Shown here: positions 7,205 through 13,177 of the stretch, one piece after another
Layout of the letters: each line of letters begins with the position of its first letter
How positions within the stretch are numbered: position 1 is the stretch's first letter
NCBI GenBank assembly: GCA_003170035.1
Contig: PMZX01000409.1
Span: 838 to 14,014 of the forward strand
Reading direction: 5' to 3'
From: Myxococcales bacterium
GTDB taxonomy: Bacteria; Myxococcota_A; Polyangia; Fen-1088
Length of the DNA stretch: 13,177 bases
Translations under genes and position numbers: made by a program
Notes under the pieces: model-generated
What the model was told of the DNA's origin: nothing
What the model saw: the letters and a program-made list of their open reading frames with translations, nothing else
The model's database searches: none

Positions 7205-8170
7205 TCAGCCCCTGCGCGCGTCGAGCGCGCGCCGTTCTTCGAGGAATTGATCGTAGTCGCGGATGTAGTCGTTGGGGTCGTAAACGTCCGAGGCGAGGAC
7301 GAGCAAAGCGGCGTCTGCGGCGTACTTGTACTGGATGGCCCAGACCATGGGCGGCAGGTAGAGCGCCAGATCGGGTGAGTCGAGCACGACTTCCAGGCGG
7401 TTGACCGCGTCGTCCACAACCACGGAAACCGAGCCGGTCAGGCAGATGAGCAGCTGTTCGAGAGCGCGGTGGGCATGGGCCCCGCGCACCTCCTTGCTCG
7501 GTACTGCGAAGACCGAGAAAACGCGCTTGGGAACGAAAGGCAATCCCCGCTCGACCTCGCGGGCCAGCAGGTTGCCCCGCATGTCCTTGATGAGGGGAGC
7601 GCGGTGAATCGCGACGCCGCGCACGCCGAGTTGCTGCACGCTGGGCAAACCGGTGCCGACCTGGAGATGCGCGGATTCCGGCGCCGCGACGTCGACACCG
7701 CCGCTGCCGGCGTAGCGCACGATGCGCGCGGGGTTGCCCACCACGACCGCGTGCGGTGGCACGGAACGGGTCACGACGGCGCCGGCGCCGACCATGGCGT
7801 TCTGTCCGATGGTGATGCCGGGCAGGATGGTCGCATTGGCGCCGACAGAGGCGCCGCGCCGGATGGTGGTAGTGGGATATTCCCGAAGGTGCTGTCGGCT
7901 GCGCGGCATCGGGTCGTTGGTGAAGGTCGCGTTGGGTCCAACGAACACGTCGTCTTCGATGCGCAGGCCATCCCAGACTTGCACCCCGCACTTGATGGTG
8001 ACGCGGTTGCCGATCACCACATCGTTTTCGATGAAGGTGTGGTCACAGATGTTGCAATCGTCGCCGATGACTGCGCCGGGCAACACATGGGCAAAGGCCC
8101 AGATGCGCGTGCCGCGTCCAATATGCTGGCTCTCCACCAGCGCTTGAGGATGTCTGAAGCTGTCACTCAC
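7205..8170 (-). CDS. Bifunctional dTDP-sugar N-acetyltransferase/3,4-ketoisomerase (WxcM/FdtD-like)
   Basis: The 321-residue fusion has an N-terminal left-handed beta-helix acyltransferase (residues about 10-152, hexapeptide turns such as IGDDCNICDHTFIENDVVIG, the FTNDPMPR loop at 83-90, and a VVVGNPARIV end) and a C-terminal cupin (about 180-315) with the FdtA/QdtA signature RGAHAH (His232, His234), Q239 and the tail DYIRDYDQFL. FdtA-type cupins move the keto group of dTDP-4-keto-6-deoxyglucose from C4 to C3; after transamination the acyltransferase acetylates the 3-amine using acetyl-CoA. Both domains keep their key motifs, so both are probably active. Fuc3NAc and Qui3NAc pathways cannot be told apart by eye. 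The GTG start overlaps the glycosyltransferase stop (GTGA), so it is the third gene of the operon. It ends 58 bp from the convergent YfhO gene. Confidence 0.92.
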   Translation of the reverse strand: MSDSFRHPQALVESQHIGRGTRIWAFAHVLPGAVIGDDCNICDHTFIENDVVIGNRVTIKCGVQVWDGLRIEDDVFVGPNATFTNDPMPRSRQHLREYPTTTIRRGASVGANATILPGITIGQNAMVGAGAVVTRSVPPHAVVVGNPARIVRYAGSGGVDVAAPESAHLQVGTGLPSVQQLGVRGVAIHRAPLIKDMRGNLLAREVERGLPFVPKRVFSVFAVPSKEVRGAHAHRALEQLLICLTGSVSVVVDDAVNRLEVVLDSPDLALYLPPMVWAIQYKYAADAALLVLASDVYDPNDYIRDYDQFLEERRALDARRG

Positions 8171-9153
8171 GATTCGAGCACTTTCTGATCCGAAGCGAGA
8201 TTGGCTGGTTGAGCAGCCCCGTAGCGCTCCTGTATCGCAACGATGTAGTTGGGTCTCCCTTTTGTGTTCTCAAAGGTTCGCCAGACGTAGCCGCCGATGA
8301 CACCCAGACCAAAGCAGTTCAAGGCGCCGAAGAAGGTCACCACGAGCACGGTCGCCGCGTAGCCGGGAACCGGGATGTTTCCCTCGATCTTCGCCACCGC
8401 CACCACGGCAGCAAGCAGGACACTGAGGCAAAGCCCGAACAGGCCGAGCGAGAGCAGACCCCTGATGGGCAAGTCCGAGAAACTGAAGATGCTGTCCATC
8501 AAATAGCGCGTCTTCTTCCTCAGGGTCCAGCCGGACCGGCCCGCGCGGCGCTGCTGGCGCATGTAGGGAACCTCGATGCGCCGGAAACCGACCCAAAACA
8601 ACAACCCCACCAGAGAGCTATTGTTCTCGCTCAGGCGCAGGAGGTGATCGCGCACGGCGCGGGTGCAGCCAAACACATCGACTCCCCCAGTCGGAATCTC
8701 GCGCTGAATGCAGCGCCGAAAAAAACCCCAGAACAGGGCTGAGGCCATGCGCGAGCGCAGGGGATCGGCGCGACCGGTCCGGCGTCCCACCGCGACGTCG
8801 CACTTCCCCTCGCGCAGCAGCTTGGCGAATTGGAAGATGAGCTCGGGCGGTTCCTGCAGGTCGGCTGCCATGACGGCAAAGAACTCGCCTTGGCTCGCGG
8901 CCAGACCAGCGCGGATGGCGGCGAAAGATCCGAAGTTGCGCGACAAGAGCAGGAGCTGCGAACGGAAGGGTGCCATCGGCAGGCTGGCTGAGAGCCGCAG
9001 ATAGGAATCGTCGGGGCTGCCGTCGACCACGAACACCACCTCCAGGTCATCCCCGAGTTCGCCGTGCAGACGCTCGAGCGCCTGCAGAAGCTCCGCAATG
9101 TTCTCGGCGTTGCGGTAGACCGGGATGACCAACGAGATCAAGCTGCTGGCCAT
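8167..9153 (-). CDS. GT2 polyprenyl-phosphate glycosyltransferase (GtrB/CsbB/DPM1-like)
   Basis: The 328-residue protein has a GT-A domain (residues 1 to about 225) beginning ISLVIPVYRN, with VVDGSPDDS (42-50), the metal/donor motif DLQEPPE (98-104), and RSGWTLRKK (206-214), where relatives have an RxxGxSxY-like loop. Two C-terminal membrane helices follow (about 231-254 and 266-290), then the RPNYIVAIQERYG tail. This is the layout of enzymes that transfer a sugar from a nucleotide to undecaprenyl phosphate at the inner face of the membrane. The usual DDGS is VDGS, which is seen in a subset of the family. The ATG at 9153 (MASSLISL) is chosen because the upstream frame is Arg/Pro-rich shadow sequence. 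It overlaps the aminotransferase end by 16 bp. Likely role: putting the amino-dideoxy sugar made by its neighbours on a lipid carrier. Confidence 0.9.
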   Translation of the reverse strand: MASSLISLVIPVYRNAENIAELLQALERLHGELGDDLEVVFVVDGSPDDSYLRLSASLPMAPFRSQLLLLSRNFGSFAAIRAGLAASQGEFFAVMAADLQEPPELIFQFAKLLREGKCDVAVGRRTGRADPLRSRMASALFWGFFRRCIQREIPTGGVDVFGCTRAVRDHLLRLSENNSSLVGLLFWVGFRRIEVPYMRQQRRAGRSGWTLRKKTRYLMDSIFSFSDLPIRGLLSLGLFGLCLSVLLAAVVAVAKIEGNIPVPGYAATVLVVTFFGALNCFGLGVIGGYVWRTFENTKGRPNYIVAIQERYGAAQPANLASDQKVLES

Positions 9154-10265
9154 GTGCAGACCGCCGCGACGACGCGGCTGACCTCGTCGTCGGTCAAGAA
9201 CGGGTGGATGGGCAACGAGACCTCGCCTGCGGCCAGCGCCGTGGCGCGCGGGAGGGGAGCGCGAACCTCGAAGGCTTGTCCGCGCAGCGCGGGCTGGTCC
9301 GGGATGAGGCGCGGGTAGTGGATCGCCGTCAGCACGCCGGCCGCGCGCATGTGTTCGATGAAAGAGGTGCGCCGATGCGCGGGCACGCACACGGGGAATA
9401 AGTGCCACACGCTGGTCTCGGCGGAGGCAAGGGTTGGCAGGCGAACCTCCGGGTGGCGTATGCGCGAGAGGTAGGCCTGGGCGACCTCTCGTCGTCGCGC
9501 GGTCCAGGCGGCGAGCCTGGGCAGAAATGCATGGTCCAAGATGGCGGCATGCAACTCGTCGAGGCGGCTGTTCATGCCCAGCTCATCATGCAAGTAGCGC
9601 TGGCTTTGCCCATAGTCACGCAACGACCGACAGCGGCCCGCCAGCCCGGCATCATCGGTGGTAACCGCGCCGCCATCGCCGAGCGCGCCGAGATTCTTCG
9701 TGGGATAGAAGCTGAGCGCCGTCGCCTGTCCGACCGATCCCACCTGCCGCCCAGAGTGAACCGCCCCGATCGCCTGAGCGCAATCCTCGACCACGGTTAG
9801 CTCAAAGCGGTCGCGCAGCTCAGTCAGTCCCTGCAGATCCAGCGCGTGGCCGTAGAGGTGAACCGGCACCATGGCAGAAATGGCACGGTCCGATGCCAGC
9901 GCCGTCCGGCACAGGTCCAGGTCAAGCAGCCCGTGCTCATCCACGTCAACGAAGACGGGAACCGCGCGGGCGCGCAGGATGGCCAGCGTGGTCGCGAAGG
10001 CGCTGAGCGGCGTGGTCAGCACCTTGGTGCCGGGCTTGACGCCACAGGCCCGCAACCCTATCTCGATGGCATCGAGGCCGCTGGCGCAGCCGATGGCGTG
10101 CGCGCGCCCCACGCGCGCGGCCAGGCTGCGCTCGAAGCCCGCGACCTCACGTCCGAGCACGTACCAGCCGCTCTCGCCCACGCGCCGGACTGCCTCGAGG
10201 ACAGACTCTCCGGTATTCGCCCACAGGCGCTTGAAATCGTTCAACAGGATCTGAGATTCAGCCAA
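9138..10265 (-). CDS. DegT/DnrJ/EryC1/StrS sugar aminotransferase (FdtB/QdtB-like)
   Basis: The 375-residue PLP enzyme shows the family order: DFKRL near the start, SGWYVLGREVAGFE, ASGLDAIEIGLRA, PVHLYGHALDL, VVEDCAQAIGA (Asp161), the Schiff-base lysine in SFYPTKNLGALGDGG (Lys190), the NSRLDELHAAIL segment, and IHYP plus LSLPIHPFL-type endings. It should transaminate the 3-keto-6-deoxy sugar that the ketoisomerase domain of the downstream fusion produces, using glutamate. The TTG at 10265 is chosen because AGGCGAG lies six nt before it and the resulting length and N-terminus suit the family. The ATG at 10319 has no ribosome-binding site and would add a Cys-rich 18-residue extension. It is first in a three-gene minus-strand operon. 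dTDP-glucose synthase and dehydratase genes (rmlA/rmlB) are not in the window. Confidence 0.92.
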   Translation of the reverse strand: MAESQILLNDFKRLWANTGESVLEAVRRVGESGWYVLGREVAGFERSLAARVGRAHAIGCASGLDAIEIGLRACGVKPGTKVLTTPLSAFATTLAILRARAVPVFVDVDEHGLLDLDLCRTALASDRAISAMVPVHLYGHALDLQGLTELRDRFELTVVEDCAQAIGAVHSGRQVGSVGQATALSFYPTKNLGALGDGGAVTTDDAGLAGRCRSLRDYGQSQRYLHDELGMNSRLDELHAAILDHAFLPRLAAWTARRREVAQAYLSRIRHPEVRLPTLASAETSVWHLFPVCVPAHRRTSFIEHMRAAGVLTAIHYPRLIPDQPALRGQAFEVRAPLPRATALAAGEVSLPIHPFLTDDEVSRVVAAVCTWPAA

Positions 10266-10356
10266 GAGCCACTCGCCTGCCTTGCGGACAACGCATCTTT
10301 GAAGGCAGCACTCTACCATGCTGTGAAGTGGCAGCAGCGGGCGCACGACGCTCGTA

Positions 10357-10372
10357 GCGTATATGTAGGACA
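10357..10372 (-). promoter_or_regulatory. AT-rich -10-like element upstream of the sugar operon
   Basis: Read on the minus strand, CCTACATATACGCTA stands out in otherwise GC-rich sequence, about 95 bp before the aminotransferase start. TATACG or CATATA could serve as a -10 box. No good TTGACA-like box lies 16-18 bp further upstream, so this is a weak suggestion. The same 178-bp region must also hold the start signals of the divergent FHA-GGDEF gene. Confidence 0.2.
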
Positions 10373-10443
10373 GTGTGCCGAGAGCACGGACATCGTGATG
10401 CGTCTTTACCGGCTTCCGGTCCTGGCCTAACCTGAAGTTTCAC

Positions 10444-11367
10444 TTGCCACGGGTTCCCCCCAAACCAGCCGACCGCCTTGTGGATTCCGATCGCGTTCGG
10501 GCCAAGACGGTCGTCACCAGCATCAACAAGATTGCCGAACACGCGCCCACCAAGGAGGCGTGTTTGGTGGTCATCTACGGATCTGATCTGGGCCGCAAGT
10601 ACAACCTGGAAGCGCCGACGTTGGTGGTCGGGCGCTCGTCCAAGTCTGACGTCCAGATCGATCAGGAGTCGGTTTCGCGCGCGCACTCGAGGATTCTCAA
10701 CTCCGGGCGCGCCATCCGGATCCGAGATCTCGGATCGACCAATGGCACCTACGTCAATGACGAGCTCATCGACGAGCGCACGCTGGAGGACGGCGATTTC
10801 ATCAAGATCGGCCGCACCATCTTCAAGTTCCTCTCGGGCGGCAACATCGAGCGCGCCTACCACGAAGAGATCTACCGGCTTACCACCGTCGACGGCTTGA
10901 CCCAAATCTTCAACAAGCGCTACTTCCAGGAATGCATCGAGCGCGAGATCGCGCGGGCCCTCCGCTATCGGCGCGATGTTTCCCTGGTCATGTTCGACAT
11001 CGACCACTTCAAGCAGGTCAACGACACCCACGGGCATCTGGCCGGCGATTCGGTGCTCAAGACACTGGCCCTGACCGTCAAGAACAGGATCCGGCGTGAG
11101 GATCTGTTCGCGCGCTACGGTGGCGAGGAGTTTGCTATCGTGCTGCCCGAGATTGACGGCCACAACGCCCATCAGCTGGCAGAGAAGATCAGGCGCATCG
11201 TCGAGACCACGGACTTCAGGTTCGAAGGTGTCAAGATGGACGTCACCATCTCTCTGGGCGTCGCGGCTTTGGACCAGGAAACCACCGACGCGGCGGGGTT
11301 GATCAAGCGCGCGGACGAGCGCCTCTACGAGGCCAAGAACGCCGGACGCAACTGCGTACGCGGTTAG
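10444..11367 (+). CDS. FHA-GGDEF diguanylate cyclase
   Basis: The 307-residue cytoplasmic protein has an FHA domain (about 42-130) with [12 protein letters not shown] (61-72), SVSRAHSRI (76-84) and [11 protein letters not shown] (95-105), so the phosphothreonine-binding residues are intact. A GGDEF domain (about 145-305) follows with [11 protein letters not shown] (184-194) and the active-site GGEEF at 226-230. RRED at 217-220, five residues before it, is a complete RxxD inhibitory site. It should make c-di-GMP from GTP with product feedback and be gated by a phosphothreonine signal. The architecture matches DgcB of Bdellovibrio, a predation regulator. The short tail before FHA contains KTVVTS (21-26), a possible phosphorylation site read by its own FHA. 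The TTG start has a poor ribosome-binding site; GTG at 10480 is an alternative. It is first of a three-gene plus-strand run. Confidence 0.93.
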   Translation: MPRVPPKPADRLVDSDRVRAKTVVTSINKIAEHAPTKEACLVVIYGSDLGRKYNLEAPTLVVGRSSKSDVQIDQESVSRAHSRILNSGRAIRIRDLGSTNGTYVNDELIDERTLEDGDFIKIGRTIFKFLSGGNIERAYHEEIYRLTTVDGLTQIFNKRYFQECIEREIARALRYRRDVSLVMFDIDHFKQVNDTHGHLAGDSVLKTLALTVKNRIRREDLFARYGGEEFAIVLPEIDGHNAHQLAEKIRRIVETTDFRFEGVKMDVTISLGVAALDQETTDAAGLIKRADERLYEAKNAGRNCVRG

Positions 11368-11384
11368 TCTTTCTTGCAGAAAGA
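11368..11384 (+). promoter_or_regulatory. Small hairpin covering the ribosome-binding site of the TPR gene
   Basis: TCTTTC and GAAAGA are perfect 6-bp arms with a TTGCA loop, starting right after the TAG of the FHA-GGDEF gene. The right arm contains the GAAAGAG ribosome-binding sequence that lies 5 nt before the ATG at 11391. The stem is AU-rich and weak, so any effect would be modest. It could couple translation of the TPR gene to ribosomes finishing the cyclase gene. Confidence 0.3.
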
Positions 11385-11390
11385 GCGCTC

Positions 11391-12260
11391 ATGAACACAG
11401 GCAAAGTCTGCTGGGGAATTCCACTCTTGCTGGCGATGGCATTTTTCGCCCCTCCTGCACGCGCCCAGTCCGAGAGCGAGAAAAAACAGGAAGCAAAGGA
11501 GCACTACGAGAAGGCCACACGCTTCTACGACCTGGCCAAGTACGGCGACGCCATCCGGGAGTACGAGGAGGCCTACCTGCTGGTGGCCGATCCCAACCTG
11601 CTCTACAACATGGGACAGGCCTACCGCCTGTGGGACAAGCCGGAAGAGGCGATTCGCTGCTACAAGAACTACCTGCGCAACCGGGCCGACGCGAGCAACC
11701 GCGCCGATGTCGAGAGAAAGATTGCGGAGCTGGAGCGCACCGTCGAAGACCATCGCAAGTCGGGGACCGCGTCGCTTGCGCCCCCGCCGCCCGCGGTCCA
11801 ACCGGGATCCGTTGCGGCCGAAGGTGAGTCCCCGCCTGCGAACCCTGGGCAGGCCGCCGGTACGCTGGTGGAGTCCGGCCCCTTGCGGCCCGACAAGCCG
11901 AGCCGGGTTCTGCCCTATACCCTCCTCAGCGCAGGCGGGGCTTGCTTGGTCACGTCGCTGGTCACCGGCTTAGTCGCAGCCAACAAGGCAAAGCAGATCG
12001 CGGATGCCTCGAAGCAACCCAGCCATCCGGTCTTCGATCCGTCGGTGCAGTCGACAGGCAAGGCGTTCAATGCGGTGGCCATCATCACCGGCGTGACCGG
12101 TCTGGCGGCCGGCGGAGTGGGCCTCTACCTCTACTACCGATACCACCGCGCGAGTCGAGCTTCCGCGACCGCGGCGTCCACCCCATCCCAAACCGAGGTG
12201 GCGTTTTTTCCGTTGACTGGGCCTGGCTTCGCAGGTGGCGGCGCCAGCGTGAACTTCTAG
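11391..12260 (+). CDS. Exported TPR protein with two C-terminal membrane segments
   Basis: The 289-residue protein has a signal peptide (hydrophobic 8-20, cleavage near ARA|QSE at residue 25), a TPR region (about 30-120; ARG-free helices such as HYEKATRFYDLAKYGDAIREYEEAY and NLLYNMGQAYRLWDKPEEAIRCY are split across two to three repeats), a Pro/Ala-rich linker (about 125-175), two hydrophobic segments (about 182-204 and 223-246), and a Gly-rich end with GGGASVNF. This modular pattern is frequent in myxobacterial envelope proteins of unknown function. The TPRs should face the periplasm and bind a protein partner, while the two helices anchor it. GAAAGAG precedes the ATG. It lies 23 bp after the cyclase and 11 bp before the Cys-rich lipoprotein, so all three are probably one transcript. 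Confidence 0.85.
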   Translation: MNTGKVCWGIPLLLAMAFFAPPARAQSESEKKQEAKEHYEKATRFYDLAKYGDAIREYEEAYLLVADPNLLYNMGQAYRLWDKPEEAIRCYKNYLRNRADASNRADVERKIAELERTVEDHRKSGTASLAPPPPAVQPGSVAAEGESPPANPGQAAGTLVESGPLRPDKPSRVLPYTLLSAGGACLVTSLVTGLVAANKAKQIADASKQPSHPVFDPSVQSTGKAFNAVAIITGVTGLAAGGVGLYLYYRYHRASRASATAASTPSQTEVAFFPLTGPGFAGGGASVNF

Positions 12261-12271
12261 GGGATGCCGTC

Positions 12272-13102
12272 ATGACCAAGTCGAATTTTGGTCTCGCCAT
12301 GCTCGTCGCGACCGGGTTGGCGGCGGGCTGCTTCAACACCAAGAACGTGCAGAGCGGGGGGCTGAAGTGTGCGCCTGGCGGGGTCTGTCCCGACGGATTC
12401 TCGTGCGGCCCGGACAACCTCTGCTACCGCAACGGCACCGACGGCGGGATTGCGTGCACGCCCCCAACCGACCTTCCGCCGGGCGACCTCTGCGATCCGG
12501 TCTGTCAGAGTGGCTGTCCTGCGAACCAGCGCTGCCAACAAGTGGTCGACCCACTCGGAAACTATAGCCTCGGGTGCGAAACGCCACCGACGGGAACACC
12601 GCTGGACGTTTTCAAACCCTGCGACACCGGCAACGATCTATGCAAGCCAGGCCTTCTGTGCGTCGAGCCGCCACTCGGATCAACCGGGTGCGTCGCGCAG
12701 TGCTACCGGTACTGCCGGCAGAACAGCGACTGCCCAGCCAACAGTCGCTGCGCGCTGAGCATCGTCATCGGTGGACAGCCGTCAATGCCAATCTGCGCAC
12801 CTCCCGCGGTGACCTGCAATCCCGCCCTGCAAACCGCAGTGCTGGCTTGCAGCCCATCGCTCACCGGAAGCACCTGCTACGTGTTTTCAAAGGAACTTCC
12901 CGACGAGACCATGTGTGACTGCGCGGGAACGATAGCGGCCGGGCTGGCCTGTACGGACATGCACTCCTGCGTGGCCGGATACGAGTGCACGGGTGGGAAG
13001 TGTCAGAAGGTATGTCTGCTACAGGCGGGCGGCCTCGCCTGTCCGGGCGGGCAGACCTGCGCGTCTCTCAATGGGTCGACGAAGTACGGCACCTGTCTGT
13101 GA
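12272..13102 (+). CDS. Cys-rich lipoprotein, function unknown
   Basis: The 276-residue protein has a hydrophobic leader ending in LAAGC with Cys20, a likely lipidation site. The mature part contains 32 further cysteines, about one in eight residues, suggesting many disulfides in an oxidising, surface-exposed place. Two stretches repeat the same pattern: C74-DPV-C-QSG-C-PANQR-C88 and C144-YRY-C-RQNSD-C-PANSR-C160; CAPGGVCPDGFSC (33-45) and CPGGQTC (257-263) are looser copies. Such proteins are abundant in myxobacteria, usually without assigned function. The ATG at 12272 is chosen because it gives the leader and follows AGGGG nine nt upstream; that site overlaps the stop of the TPR gene. The long open frame upstream of this ATG is only a shadow of the TPR gene. 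Confidence 0.87.
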   Translation: MTKSNFGLAMLVATGLAAGCFNTKNVQSGGLKCAPGGVCPDGFSCGPDNLCYRNGTDGGIACTPPTDLPPGDLCDPVCQSGCPANQRCQQVVDPLGNYSLGCETPPTGTPLDVFKPCDTGNDLCKPGLLCVEPPLGSTGCVAQCYRYCRQNSDCPANSRCALSIVIGGQPSMPICAPPAVTCNPALQTAVLACSPSLTGSTCYVFSKELPDETMCDCAGTIAAGLACTDMHSCVAGYECTGGKCQKVCLLQAGGLACPGGQTCASLNGSTKYGTCL

Positions 13103-13105
13103 TGG

Positions 13106-13177
13106 GAACCCTGAAAGGGTTCGCTACGCCCTTCGGCCCCCCACCCGCCACCAGCTCCCCGCTCGCTTCCCCCTTCG
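13106..13177 (+). terminator. Hairpin followed by C-rich, G-poor tail (possible Rho-type terminator)
   Basis: GAACCCT and AGGGTTC form a perfect 7-bp stem with a GAA loop at 13106-13122, three bases after the lipoprotein stop. No T-run follows, so it is not a classical intrinsic terminator. The next 50 bases are strongly C-rich and G-poor on the coding strand, as Rho loading sites are. The window ends inside this tract, so its full extent is unseen. Confidence 0.4.

Noticed and set aside
7197..7210. GGCTG-TCGT-CAGCC hairpin between the convergent YfhO and acetyltransferase genes
   Set aside because: Only five base pairs, overlaps a stop codon and has no T-run on either side, so not a supportable terminator.
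9154..9408. 85-residue N-terminal extension of the GT2 glycosyltransferase
   Set aside because: Arg/Pro-rich sequence inside the aminotransferase coding region; the GT2 fold begins right after the ATG at 9153.
10266..10346. Longer aminotransferase from ATG 10319 or 10346
   Set aside because: No ribosome-binding site and no family similarity in the added Cys-containing segment; TTG 10265 has AGGCGAG at six nt. The choice is not certain.
10408..10420. ACCGG-CTT-CCGGT dyad upstream of the FHA-GGDEF gene
   Set aside because: Five-bp arms of GC-rich sequence with a 3-nt loop are common by chance here; no supporting context.

Overview
The window is a 13.2 kb piece of a high-GC chromosome (mid-60s percent GC by eye) with tightly packed genes, many 4-nt stop/start overlaps, and GTG and TTG starts. 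An FHA-GGDEF protein, a TPR protein with two C-terminal membrane segments and a very Cys-rich lipoprotein, all in one place, are typical of Myxococcota/Polyangia-like (former Deltaproteobacteria) genomes. The taxonomic call is an inference from gene content. I see no tRNA, rRNA, CRISPR array, transposase or other mobile-element signature.

Layout. (1) 1-1642, plus strand: the tail of an unknown gene, a secreted protein with a FlgT-N-like domain, and a small PEGA-like lipoprotein, joined by ATGA overlaps into one operon. (2) 1655-3130, minus strand: a divergent ANL (AMP-binding) ligase that lacks the C-terminal catalytic lysine motif and has an eroded P-loop. It ends only 12 bp from the preceding operon. 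(3) 3285-4673, plus strand, divergent from the ligase: a B12-binding radical SAM enzyme whose real start appears to be a rare ATT codon. (4) 4674-5016: a 343-bp gap without a supportable gene. (5) 5017-7146, plus strand: a YfhO-family polytopic membrane protein (GT-C fold). (6) 10265-7205, minus strand, convergent with YfhO: a three-gene operon of DegT/DnrJ sugar aminotransferase, GtrB/CsbB-like polyprenyl-phosphate glycosyltransferase, and a fused sugar N-acetyltransferase/3,4-ketoisomerase. (7) 10444-13102, plus strand: FHA-GGDEF diguanylate cyclase, TPR membrane protein and Cys-rich lipoprotein, ending in a hairpin and a C-rich tail.

How they may work together. The minus-strand operon contains all three steps that convert dTDP-4-keto-6-deoxyglucose to a dTDP-3-acetamido-3,6-dideoxyhexose (Fuc3NAc or Qui3NAc), plus an enzyme that could move the sugar to a polyprenyl phosphate. 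The adjacent YfhO protein is the type of GT-C enzyme that pairs with such glycosyltransferases (CsbB/YfhO in Bacillus) to decorate a surface polymer outside the membrane. The strongest systems-level hypothesis here is therefore a surface-glycan decoration module carrying an amino-dideoxy sugar. The ligase and radical SAM gene form a separate divergent pair of unknown pathway. The first and last operons look like envelope and signalling genes.
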